A stretch of 64,000 bases of DNA. Source: Glandiceps talaboti. Its lineage: Eukaryota > Hemichordata > Enteropneusta > Spengelidae. A model generated the notes under the pieces. The model was not told where the DNA came from. It saw nothing but the letters and a program-made list of their open reading frames with translations, and made no database searches. A program made the position numbers and the translations under genes. Numbering within the stretch: position 1 is the first letter of the stretch; each line of letters opens with the position of its first letter. Of this stretch, positions 34,401 to 44,956 are shown one piece after another. Location of the stretch: contig NC_135553.1 of the NCBI RefSeq assembly GCF_964340395.1, positions 22,721,449 through 22,785,448 on the forward strand, read 5' to 3'.

Positions 34401-37400
34401 GTTTAATTGTAAACAAATTGTTGATAAGACCAATGTTGCCTGGTTGACTACACAAATTGCACGACACACACACACGCATTAGTCACTCACTCTCACTCTG
34501 ACAGTAAACAAACACAAACGTTTGATGTAAAGTTAGTAAAAATAGAACAAAATACAACTTTATTACCTAGGGAAACTAACAAATGATTCACAACAAGTGT
34601 AAACACTAGACCACTGAAAATATTAAAAATAAATTAACGAAAGTAACGCTTGTTCATTGTTATTGCCTACTGCTCACACTGCAGTGTATGATGCTGTTGG
34701 CGAGATTACACCTATTGACAGGCTTCTAGTTCTACCAGAACACTGGTTACTTGCAGATGGCCCCGATCTTTCATTGAACACTAATTTATCAATTAATTAT
34801 TTCAAATACATTACAAATTTCATTCATATGTTACTATAGAGAGACCCATTGATGAACTTGATATTAATACATATTCATATGTAGCAGAATCATTGTGTAT
34901 TGAAGTAAAGGTTTCCGTAGTTTGTTGCTTTTAAAAAGTAGACTGGATGGCATTTAACAATCGTGAACTTCTATCAAGTGTATACACTTGTTGCGACAAG
35001 CGTTCAATGTTACGAATGCCTCTTCTTTCTTGGGTTTTTATTTCTTAGTGTTTGTCTAAATAATTGTATTTAATGTATGTGTCAGACATTTCAAGTTCAC
35101 TGCCTGAGTGTATGTTTGTCGTGTGTCATGTCATATGTGTAGTCAACAGTAAGCCTTGTCCTTATCAATAACATGATAATTTGTTTACAATTAAACACCA
35201 GGGAGTGGAATATTACACCTTCCATCAATAGAGATACCCTCTGTTGGTAGGTAGTTTTAGCACAGCTTGAGACAGGCTTAGAGCTAAGGTCAGTCGAAGG
35301 TTGTTGTAGTGTGCCTATGAAACAGCAGTTTTCGAGAGTATTACAGATTCTGTATTTCCTAATGTTGGACTACGGTATTATGAATATACAGGAAAGAAAT
35401 TTGTCACCGTATTTTTGAAATAGTTGCGTTTTTGGGACAGTATTTGTGAAAATGTTGGTACAGGAAGTGTTGAGACATTGTTTCAGGGTTGAAAGTTGGC
35501 CCTTTAACAAGTTGGTGTCCCTAAATAAGGTCTACATTCAGCAGGCATCAACACCGTAACTATAGTAGTCAGTTTGGCTTGAAGACTTTTCTCTTATGAA
35601 GTGCAGAATCAATAGAGCAATTCAGTGACATTTAGACTGAAATTTCACAATACCAAGTATGACTTATTTAGTACTACACTGCATGCCTGTGTTGTAAAAT
35701 AACCAGGTTAGAGGCAAACATCACTCCAATAAATAAAGTCATTTTCATAATTTTTGGGTTCTGGAGAGTCATTCAGGAATTTAACATCACATAAACTTTG
35801 TGCAATTACCAAGAAACAAACAAACCAGTTTCACATTCATTGTCCTAGTAAAGATTCAGTGTTGCCGCATGGGAATTAGTATACATGCATGTGTATTAGA
35901 TGAACAATATATATTCATGAATATTTATCGGAATGTAAGAAGCACTTTTGGGAGTCATGAATATGTATTAAATTGATAACATGCATGTTTGCTATGTCCC
36001 ATGAGGCAACACTGGACCACTGTGACTCGTACTAGGACAAATTTCAATGAATGTGAAATAAGTTTAATTTGATGTTTCTTGGTAATCACATGAAATTTAT
36101 ATGATGTGAAATCATGAAATGACTCTACAGAACCCAAAGTTTCCAAAAATGCCTTTTTTCCTGAAGTGCTGTTTTTGCCTATAAAACTTTTAAAAATATT
36201 TGTACTGGTACCTCGATGTATCTATGATGGTCATTTCTAGCTGCATAGTGAAACACAGAATCGCCGTTAGAATCCTGGGCATCAATTCGTGCCCCCCAGT
36301 CTAGTAGTTCCTTCATACACTCCACGTTACCCATCATACATGCTACATGCAATGGTGTTCTCTTCCAATCACACTGGGTACTGTTCAAAAATCTACAATT
36401 GCAAATGAAAGCCATTTAGTTAGAGTAATCTGTGCATCTGTCTATCATTCTCTCTTTGTTCACTGTTTAGTGACCACATTTCAGGTCGATAACATCTGAG
36501 CATTGGTGACTGATACCAGTTGGTCATTGAAACTTCCCTTGGGAGGCTACTAGTAACTGGAAAAAATTTTTAAAAAATGTTTACACATTTTCCATCCCAA
36601 AATTTAAAATGATTAAAAAAATTCAAAACATTTAGAGATTTATGAGACAAAAAATCTCTCAAGGACTGGTGCTACACTACGAAAACTCTTACTATGACAC
36701 TGGATTACGTAAATGGGTGACAGCTGTGCCTTGACAATGTTGATACAATGATCAATATTAAGCTTACAACCCTGAAAATGTACACTCAGAAGTCAACATC
36801 AAACTACATGCTACATTCTTACCATATAACTGTGTGAGTGTAATCATATCAATGCCCACTACATGTACATTTTGTAGTCTGATTAATGTCAACATCTCAC
36901 AATGATAGCGTTGGCCTTGTTTCAGTCTTAGTAATGTCAAGTGATCAGAGAGTCAGAAAAGAAGTGGCAGGAAAATGGTGAAAAAAAATAGTCATTGAAT
37001 GATCACAATGACAACTCAGGTTAACCACACTAAACTCTTGATACATATGCTTATTTTTACAATTTTTAAAAAATAGTAAATGTAAGTATAGTAGCTTTGC
37101 ATGTGAAACTAGAATAACCCAGGATGATTGAAAATACATCTTTTACATTTGACTGCATCGATCTATTTTCCTCTTTTTAATAACGAGGGTAACTTCAGGA
37201 ACATTGTAAAATGATTTAAATTAGAGTCTATAATGTTCAAAGTATACAGAGACATAATTATGAAAACTACATTCATTTGCATATATGGTAATATGATTAT
37301 GAATAATTATACTATTTGTCCAAAATTATTATTCATGTTCTTTTCTATAAACGTAACAATATCAACAATTGACAGATGTGATATGATAACATGTCGGGAC

Positions 37401-39168
37401 CCCTTGATGCGTGAGAGAATTGCAACTTGTTCTCACAGACTCTGTGACAGCTGTACTTTTACAAGGAAGTGGAAAGTACTGCAGAAAACACCACAAGTAC
37501 AAGACTGGGGTAAATACCCCTCAATACCCAAACTGGCACTATGGTAATATGTGGGAGGGGGTTCTGTTATTATTACATATGCTTATCTGAAACAGCAAAC
37601 TTCCGTAAAAATCACACTATGAAATGATGTGGTTTCACAGACACGGAACAAAGGTAATTTGCATATCATTTGTATACAGGTATTCAATAGTGTTTTTGGT
37701 ATTGCACTGTCAGTGCCATTGAAAATATGCACATGCACTGCAAGTAAGCCCTCTATACTCATAATTTCACCAGGTATTTAACAAACCTGCTTATTTCATT
37801 GTTCTTCAGACAGTCTGAAACCCCACAGTAGACAGCTATATGAGCTGTTGACCAGGTGCCATGGTCCCGAGCACAATCACAGAGTTTTTGTAAAGTGTCC
37901 AATGTGTAACATACATAGGATGTTAAGTAGATTGGTTGTAACTTCGGTTGCATTGTCAGGAAGTGTGATCTTGCCTGTGTCAAGTCTGATACTCTGAACA
38001 AACTGAAAAATAAAAAGGTACAAGGAGTCTTAGTGTGGTCCTGTGACAAGTAAGCAGGACTGAAAATTGATAAACACAAGTATGACATATTATTAGTACC
38101 CAAACTAGTCACATTGTATATACACACTATGTTATAGAGAGAGACCTTCCGAGAAATTTCACCCAGTCTGTTATTTTTAAAACACGTTTCGTGGACTAGG
38201 CCTCCAGTGATTATATTAGATTGTGTCATGTGGTCACCCATCGTGACCTCAATTTGCATAGAGTGGGTCACAAGTTTTGTTCAATTTTCCCAAGGGCACT
38301 ATTCATGTAGCGCAGTAGACCTATCAGCAATTTGCTTTGACTATGAAAAGAATATGTGCCTGAGAATACAGTGTGTTATAAAACACTTATTGCCTGGCTT
38401 TATTCAGACATTGGTAGACATCATATTTCTTTCATGCTGTTATGTAGTGACTATTTCCTTCAGCTTTCAACCTTGGGAAATAGTTTTAAGCCTTGGGGAA
38501 ATAGTTGCTGCATAACAGCCCTCAGGGTAATAGATATCTTCTAGTCTTCTAGTGCCCTCACAGCCAGCCAGCAGCATATAACATTCGTCCGTGCAGCGGC
38601 CACGCAGCACCTCAATGACTAATACGCATGCACATCCTATATACTATGCGGTTTTTTTGGTGGTTTTACCCAAGGATGCATTGCGGTGCGATGACTACGC
38701 ATGTGCATTTAATATACTGTGCACATTCTCCAAGCTGAGGGCGCTATCTATGATATCATCATGAGGCAGTCGATCACAAATCAATATACCCTGTGCGAGC
38801 TATGGGCTTTGCCAAGTTATGATAATATGCCTACTCATACCTAGGCCAATCTTTTGATTATATTTAATAAAACAATGTATAATATAAGCAAGGAACATAC
38901 AATTCTATCAGGAAAAGACTCAAAAGAAGATTTGTCCATACCTGAATACTTTTGGGCTCATAGTGGGGTTATACAATATGCATTCTAGTTGCAGTGTTTT
39001 AGGATCCTTCACCAGCATCATATGGTTTTCTTGGCACACTAACGGCATGTTAGAAAACTTGTGTGGACCTTCTAGCTGTTTAACGGTGTACATGTAGGCT
39101 GATGTCATAGGAATACTACTCATCAAGTTACTGACCAGACTGCCAGCTGCCTGCTTTAAGAAATCCAT
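25478..39168 (-). CDS. PLA2G6: Ca2+-independent phospholipase A2 beta (iPLA2-beta), ~827 aa, 12 coding exons
   Basis: Hydrolyses fatty acyl ester bonds of phospholipids without needing Ca2+, acting in membrane remodelling. Exons from the start: 38942-39168, 37787-38002, 36212-36392, 33972-34159, 32990-33269, 32369-32633, 31214-31507, 30144-30294, 29317-29459, 28198-28352, 26572-26739 and 25478-25693; all phases match. An N-terminal domain (about 1-145) precedes ankyrin repeats (about 155-430; [21 protein letters not shown]) and a patatin-type lipase. The lipase has the glycine-rich loop DGGGIRG (504-510), nucleophile Ser539 in GTSTG and the partner Asp674 in LDGG, preceded by [16 protein letters not shown]. 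The C terminus (RARAWC, ALWET-like MLWET) matches family ends. Human PLA2G6 is 806 aa, so this is full length. A Cys-rich insertion (CNDGCRYDG) sits between the ankyrin and lipase parts. No broken residue was seen. Confidence 0.95.
27753..28123. mobile_element. MITE of the GGCCTAAAAA family, reverse copy
   Basis: Ends are GGCCTAACAAAAAAAATTG and CAAATAACTTTTTTTAGGC, an imperfect inverted repeat. The element is flanked by TA on both sides, suggesting a TA target duplication of the Tc1/mariner kind. It is 371 bp in a PLA2G6 intron and non-coding. Confidence 0.75.
28740..29190. repeat. Degenerate GGTCA-rich tandem repeat in a PLA2G6 intron
   Basis: About four diverged copies of a ~110-125-bp unit contain (A/T)TTGAC(C/T)(T/A)TGAA, AAGGTCA and GACACTTG(A/T)(A/G). 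The region is related to 23840-24310. Confidence 0.6.
29846..29917. repeat. (CATT)n microsatellite
   Basis: About 18 perfect CATT units followed by a few CAGT units. Confidence 0.95.
30720..31030. repeat. CATA/CACA-rich simple repeat region
   Basis: Interrupted (CATA)n, (CA)n and GACA tracts; open frames over it are artefacts. Confidence 0.85.
31684..32150. mobile_element. Palindromic MITE, copy 1 (PLA2G6 intron)
   Basis: The left half has GTTCTGGAGAGTCATTTCAT, and the right half the complement ATGAAATGACTCTCCAAACT. Internal arms carry TTACATAAATTTCACACAAT / GTGTTTCTTAGCAACTG. The family is shared with 35735-36160. Confidence 0.8.
32180..32361 (+). mobile_element. 3' tail of a non-LTR retrotransposon, ending in (AATCT)n
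   Basis: Sequence resembling a LINE 3' UTR ends GACAGTAAAGAATATCTAAA, then five or so CTAAT/AATCT units. The tail stops seven bases from the exon-6 splice donor of PLA2G6 (minus strand). A similar (CTAAT)n run lies at 28531-28556. Inference from the tail structure only. Confidence 0.45.
33666..34018 (-). repeat. Minisatellite derived from the end of PLA2G6 exon 4 and its splice donor
   Basis: About six copies of a 50-65-bp unit; on the gene strand each reads roughly GGTTACCCAATACACTATGC, then AT(G/A)AAAGCATCAAGT, then CAGAGTAAGTTGCC or a variant. The copy nearest the gene start is the true exon end (codons [14 protein letters not shown]) with donor ACAGA|GTAAGT at 33971/33972. The others repeat coding sequence and donor inside the intron, some with damaged donors (CTAAATTG, GTAAATTG). 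Confidence 0.85.
34281..35315. mobile_element. Non-autonomous element with ~170-bp inverted arms
   Basis: The left arm (about 34281-34450; GAGACAGG complement, GCTGTGCTAAAACTACCTAC, CACTCCCTGGTGTTTAATTG) is mirrored by the right arm (about 35140-35315; CAATTAAACACCAGGGAGTG, GTAGGTAGTTTTAGCACAGC). Arms show scattered differences. The ~690-bp interior encodes nothing recognisable. It sits in a PLA2G6 intron. Confidence 0.8.
35735..36160. mobile_element. Palindromic MITE, copy 2 (PLA2G6 intron)
   Basis: GGGTTCTGGAGAGTCATTCA on the left is complemented by GAAATGACTCTACAGAACCC on the right, with inner arms as in 31684-32150. The copies share ATGCAT..ATTAGATGAACAATA. It ends about 50 bp from the PLA2G6 exon-3 donor. 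Confidence 0.8.
36560..36775. repeat. Diverged dispersed repeat shared with ~62960-63080
   Basis: GGGTGACAGCTGTGCCTTGA..ATGTTGATACAAT here resembles GGGTGATAGGGGTGCCTTGG..ATGTTGATATAAT near 63022. Similarity is modest and the borders are unclear. Confidence 0.35.
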
Positions 39169-39699
39169 CTCTAGATGATGTTGTTTTTCACTGTATATTT
39201 AAATCCTGTACGTTCTCAAGCTAATGCAACCTTTTTACCAGCAACATCCTGAATGATAACCAGAGTTTGAAAACAAAGATATTATAATTTCCAATATACA
39301 TGTATTACAAATTTTTTGTTATGTTCAGTGCCAGTGGTTGTGAGATATGTATGTCTCAGCTTAGTATGGACTGTAAGATATGTCATGTTGCGTTGCCCTC
39401 GCCATCTTGCTTTGATGATCCTGTGAGGGTGTCCTGTCACAGCATACCATCGAGACTACAGACTAGGCTAATCTTATATCCGTTCCACTGGTTCTACACG
39501 TCGACCACCATGATTGAATTTGGCTGATTTGCATGTGTCAGAGTTAACTTTGCTGTACAAGTGTACTTTTGTGCATAATGTTACTGTCTACTTGTCCCTA
39601 TTAACTACATGTTACTAGGGTTTTTTTTTGTAGAGTGGGAGCCTGGGGTACATGATCAGCATGTGAATTGAATGGCAGTATCGATGGTATCGATGAGAT

Positions 39700-39738
<39 letters not shown>

Positions 39739-40103
39739 TTATAGAGTGTCAATTTATTTGAATCCATACATTTTTGTATAAATAAAAATACCGTTGCCGG
39801 TGATTGCTCCGGAATATACAGTATTATGATCATCCTAGACTAGAATATTACCACCCTGGAACAGAATACTAGTATTAGCTCACAAGTTACTGTGGTGTGG
39901 GATTCTATTATTCTCTCGCTTCCGACTGTTGGGAGGACAGTGAAAGAACGACTATCTGCTGAGCTCTAAAGGAGCGATGACGGAGGACAACTGTCATTTA
40001 TCATGGCCTCGTATCATCGTAACTTTAATATGGAGGTCTAACCCACATGATTACACTTCGAAAGTTCCATGCACATACCAGTGTCTAAGTTTAATAGCTC
40101 TGG

Positions 40104-40148
40104 ATGTATATGCTACGACAAGTCTGTCGAAGCTCGTAGCATATACAT
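40104..40148. other. Perfect 15-bp hairpin
   Basis: ATGTATATGCTACGA (40104-40118), a 15-base loop, then TCGTAGCATATACAT (40134-40148). No T-run follows. Function unknown; it may be a remnant of an inverted-repeat element. Confidence 0.8.
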
Positions 40149-41888
40149 GTACATCCATGAATATGAATCATGATCCAGATCCAGAGCAATGTCTACGTTT
40201 GTATAGTATGCAGCGAAACGAAACGAAAACGGGATGGTCATTCTGGACCCGATCCAATGCCAGTAATTTACATCAAAACTATTGACAAGATTGACAGAGT
40301 TGGCGACATCCTAACCAAAATATCTAACGGTTACTCACCCTGTCAGAAAATCATTATTTACAACCTTACGGGCTCATCATTGTGCCTCCTGTCGCATTTC
40401 AAACCCGGAAGTAGAATGAACATGTACGTTCGTAAGTAGAATGAACATGTACGTTCGTAGGTTCGTAGACTCTAATTACCCATAGGGCAATGCGAGAGCA
40501 AGTCAAAAACTGTGAGGGGCTAGACATAAATTATAGGTGGGGGGGGGGGGGGGCGACTGGCCCTTTCCGCTGTTTACAGTGCGTGAAAAAGATTGACCCT
40601 TACCCAAGAACGAGTACAGTAATTACTGCCTCTCCCCTCCGTCATTGGAATATATATGATAAACTAATAAATAAATAATAAAGAATAATTTATTTCGAGT
40701 ACGAGCTCATACATAAAATATTGCACAAACAACACAAAAACATTTTACAATAGTGAAAAAATAACATTGGAGAAAAAATCATGACACTCCCTAAAAGTCA
40801 CTCAAAATGTGCCCCCCCCCAAAAAAAAACAAAACAAGAATTGTTGTTAACACCTCATAAATATTCAAATCATTTTTATTTGTTATTCACGTTTAGACGT
40901 TTAGCTTATGTTTGAAAAATGTTGTCCTTCACCCCCCCACCCCCAGTTACTTGTAGTCCCAGAGCTAGACCTTGCATTCACTTGACTCACTCGCGTTATA
41001 ATTTCACGTGTGACAAGGCAATTGTTTCTGAGATTTTTACAGTATACAAATGATATACAGTTAAAGTTTAATAAAGAATGTAAAAATGGGACTTGGCAAT
41101 GGCATTATACTGCGTATACCGTGCAGGAATGACATCCAGAGTAATGGGAACTCAAACTATTAATGATAACATAATTTGTATTTCTTTTCATATAAAACAT
41201 TAGAATCTACCTTCAATCAATAATGTGATATTTACATTACAGAGGCAAAAATTTGGTTATACAAGATATCAGTTCTATGTTCTCTGCTTTTTGCAAATGA
41301 AGGAAAACACTTCTCATGAAAACAAATCTTCTAAATTCCATATCTGAAAGTGTACGTGAATTCCTGTACTATCAATGGCTTATTGGAGTAAGTATAAAAG
41401 TATTTTCAAAAAACTGCTGACATTCCAACATGTTTTTAAATGCAAGGATATGAACATGACTTAAAATTAACAAAAGAGAAATTTACTCTTTTCTCAGAAG
41501 GACAATTTACTGTCATTTAATAAGTTTAAGTGGACAGATAGTTATTAATGGTAGATTAAAGACCTATTTCACATTTAGGATTAAAATCTAGTTGTTATCA
41601 CAGTGACAAATTAAGGCAGAACCTTAAGTTATGAGCTGTTGACTTGCACTTTGATTAACGCATTGACTTGTGGGTAAATCAGCACTAATATCTCACATGT
41701 TGCCGTAGTAACTATGGTGAGGTAGAATATCATTTGTTTACTTTGAAATTAATAAATAGTGCACATAGTTATTTATGATACATTAAAGGCCTACTTCACA
41801 TTACAATTAAAATTTAAGTGAAACAAACAGTTGTTTGGAAGAGGTATTGTCCAGAACAAAAGAAAGATATATCTCATGTGGAGTCATG

Positions 41889-42175
41889 ATGGGCAATTGG
41901 TTATAGAGTGGCCGGCTTGGAATCTGCAGGCTGCAGGTTTGAGCCCAATCTCTGCAACTTGTTTCTGAATATCTAAAGGCCTTGGCCAAGATTTGAACCA
42001 TGACTGTGCCTCAGTCAACCCAGCTGTATAATTGGGGACCTGGTAGGATAGAGGTTGCAATGTGAATGCTTTCATCCTATGTGTTAATTTATAAAGACTG
42101 CAATGGATTTATGCTCCCCAGGGAGTTGAGAAATATCAAGGGTTGCCATGCCACTGTAGATCTATGGCCAGGGTA
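41889..42175 (+). mobile_element. tRNA-derived SINE
   Basis: The tRNA-like head has an A-box-like TGGTTATAGAGTGG (41898-41911) and a B-box-like GGTTTGAGCCC (41936-41946) at the spacing of a tRNA gene. A tRNA-unrelated body follows, including CAACCCAGCTGTATAATTGG and GGACCTGGTAGGATAG, of the kind common in invertebrate SINEs. Substitutions in both boxes suggest an old copy. Confidence 0.75.
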
Positions 42176-42384
42176 GTAACTTATGAAAATCAGAAAAAAT
42201 CATGGCAATTTGATTAATATTCTGAACACCGCAAAACCAGTGATATAGACACAGGTTATTGTGATGTTGAATGTACGACCAGGGTATATAATCCATATTT
42301 TTGGTTCAAAGATCAATCTCATGTAAGTTTGTCTTCTTTCACCAGGTACTTAATCCATGTCATATAGCCCCTTCCATGATACCG

Positions 42385-42696
42385 TTCAGTGGTTCTGTTT
42401 GATACAACCATGCAGAAACCAATAAGAAACTGCAAAGTCTGCACTGTAAGTCTTAGAGCAATTAAGTTTCATTAATGAAATAAACAATTGAACATACAGT
42501 AATTAGAAACAGACAGGCAGGGATCAATGTTTCGCTGTCTGCATTTGATGTCTGCATATCCAGGGTGTTCACGTCAGTTAATTTCATTTTCAACAAAATT
42601 TGCAAGAAACTGTATTCATTCAAACTTGCCATCTTTAAGTGTAGCATATGCATTTGACTGGTTTCTGCATAGTTGTATCAAACAGAGCCAGTGAAT
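42385..42696. mobile_element. Palindromic MITE (GTTTGATACAAC family), copy 1
   Basis: The left end TCTGTTTGATACAACCATGC..GAAACC is mirrored by the right end GGTTTCTGCATAGTTGTATC..AAACAGA. About 312 bp and non-coding. A second copy starts at 63737. Confidence 0.85.
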
Positions 42697-43035
42697 GCAG
42701 GTAACAAACATGAAATGAATGGTATCAATTTGCACAGAGATTATCCATCCTGAGCTATTTTACATTCATGTCTTCCTGGAGGCCAGCATACTCTTGATAC
42801 ACTTGGGTAATGTGATTCCTTTTTTAAACTCTGTAAACAAAGGCAAAAAACAATTCAGTCATTTCAAGGTTTTAAATCCTATAGTGTGTACATAAAAATC
42901 CATAAAACTTGAACACACGAATTGTAAAATATATCGTGACATTAACAAAATACTCATACCAGAGATACCTGATGTCAAAACCATCATTTTTGCCTTTGAA
43001 ACAATTAATTGACAGCAAGAACCTCAGACACCAGT

Positions 43036-43366
43036 TTAAAGTGGCCATATGGATGAGGATTGGGTAATTTATTTTGAATTTTGAATTTATATAACAATTT
43101 TATCATGACTTCCTTCTTGAAAAATCAATGTGAAACAAGTTCACATAACATATGCCAAGTCCTAGCAAAAGCTTAAAATAAATGTGTAAAATTTTTGTTA
43201 TTGTACGTTCAATAAACTTTCCACACATTTTTTAGCTTTTTGCAATGAATTGAGTTGCAAACAGCAAAGTTGCATTGATTTTTCAAGTAGGAAACCATGA
43301 TAAAATTGTTTTATAAATTAAAAATCCAAACTAAATACCAAATCCTCATCCATATGGCCACTTTAA
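43036..43366. mobile_element. Palindromic MITE with TTAA ends
   Basis: AGTGGCCATATGGATGAGGA begins at 43040 and its complement TCCTCATCCATATGGCCACT ends at 43362. TTAA stands at both outer edges (43036-43039 and 43363-43366), consistent with the TTAA target site of piggyBac- or Kolobok-type elements. 331 bp including the target sites. Confidence 0.8.
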
Positions 43367-44432
43367 CACTAGGGTCAGTTGGGTTATTGGAATCACACAA
43401 TTGTTTTTTACTTACAATAACAATGCCGAATATGATTTCAGTGTCATCAATAATTCATTATGATTTTTTTTTCACTTGAATCAAATAGCTTATATTAAAG
43501 CTCAGTTTCTACCAAATTACAGCTTTATGAACAGAAAATGGAACTTTTCAAACATGATGTTTTTATAATGTTAACCTCAAATTGCACACCACAATTAAAT
43601 CAAATAAACCCTGGGTATAAGTTCTCTATAACTTTTGATTCCATTTAGTTAGATTTTGAGTTTAAAGTTTTTGACCAAACCAAAAGTTTTCTAGTCCTAA
43701 TTTGCATATATGTATGATTGGGTCATTTTGTCCTATTATATGAAATGAAAGCATTTGCATCTGTACTGGCTATATTGTTTACATCAACTTATGAAGTTAT
43801 GCATAATTTTATAGTATTGGCCTATACTTTCTTTTAAAATTAAAAATTGTTGTGACCACCATAGCACGTGGTAATTTCTATTACAAACAGTATGGAGTGT
43901 TTGTGGTACAGTAATTGTCACATACAATTTTTACATATGCATTTACAATATTTGCCACATAATCAACTAGGTTTCAAACAAAATTTAAGGCCTTCTTCAC
44001 AAGGAGTTTGTGAATATTTGCAACAATTTGTTAACTCGGTAATGTGATGCTTGATATTTTGATCAATACCCCAACCAACTTTTTTTTCAGTAAACTAACT
44101 ATAACCATCAAACAAACCATGGACCAACCAAGGAGATTTAAGTTAAGAGATCGAGAATGCCTTTATATCCCTTATTGCCACCATTACATGCATCGCAACC
44201 ACCCACCCTACCTGCCTCCATCCATCCCTCAATCAATCAATCACTCAATCAATCAAGTAAACAAATATTGTCGTGCCAGCAAGAAAGAGTCAACAGTTGA
44301 GGTTGAGCCCAATTTTGCATCACGTCGGCCAACATGTCATTGTCAAGTTGTTTATTTAGAAATGCATGGATACAATCGGTAAGTAATCGATTGATCCCTT
44401 ACAAGTACACAGGTGAGAATTTCTAACCATAC

Positions 44433-44608
44433 CTTAAAAAACCGGGATCACGACTTATCAATTGTTGGCGCTCTCGCCATCGATTATGTACACGTACATA
44501 TCCCTGACTTAAACTTCCCGGACGTTCGGACGCAGTCGATCGTTTCATAACTACGTTCTGGGTCATGTTGTGGGTCTCTTGAAAACGTAGTGAGGGGGGT
44601 GTTCGCAC
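44433..44608 (-). other. Candidate first exon of a minus-strand transcript (possibly PLA2G6 5' exon)
   Basis: On the minus strand the frame from ATG at 44566 encodes 44 codons (MTQNVVMKRSTASERPGSL...) and meets a good donor TTTTTAAG|GTATGG at 44433/44432. The stretch is richer in CpG than its surroundings and lies back to back with the probable small-Maf 5' exon, as in a divergent promoter. Its phase does not fit the PLA2G6 exon that holds the ATG at 39168, so if it belongs to that gene it would be non-coding or a separate small ORF. Confidence 0.3.
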
Positions 44609-44819
44609 ACTTATTATTAAATCAATATATTACAGTTATACGCAATTAATTATATCAGATCGCATTCTTATTAATAAAATCTTCAAATCTATTACAGGTG
44701 AAATTGGCCAATGTACTATTTATTTACTCAAAATCGAAACATCATTTTGAATCACCCCCACTCTGTAGAATCCCTCACTCCCTATACATCAATGTAATGG
44801 CCCAAGGTCAATTTTGATG

Positions 44820-44956
44820 AATCAGCACTTTTCCCCTCACCCTGATCACGCGTTGATCATTCGCAGGAACGGTAGTGAAACGCTTTAGGCGCGTCGTGTC
44901 TGGCCGTAAACTGACTCGTTTGCCGGTTCATTTTCACCCCATTTCCAGTATTAAAG
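44820..44956 (+). other. sMaf: Probable 5' UTR exon and promoter region of the small-Maf gene
   Basis: A CpG-richer block (GCGTTGATCATTCGCAGGAA, GGCGCGTCGTG, GACTCGTTTGCCGG) ends at a strong donor ATTAAAG|GTAAGAA (44956/44957). No ATG-led frame continues across it. The next good acceptor is at 47487, before the exon that has the start codon. The upstream limit is not defined. Confidence 0.5.

Larger units (their letters stand above)
39169..44432. other. PLA2G6 upstream region, intergenic or 5' UTR intron
   Basis: No coding exon is recognised. It contains a 15-bp-stem hairpin (40104), a 25-bp direct duplication near 40415-40462, poly-G and poly-C runs, a tRNA-derived SINE and two palindromic MITEs. 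If the candidate exon at 44433 is the PLA2G6 5' exon, all of this is intron. Confidence 0.6.

Noticed and set aside
44433-44566. Minus-strand exon as the N terminus of PLA2G6
   Set aside because: Its phase (2) does not fit the PLA2G6 exon with the ATG at 39168, which already begins the protein as expected, so only a non-coding 5' exon role remains possible.
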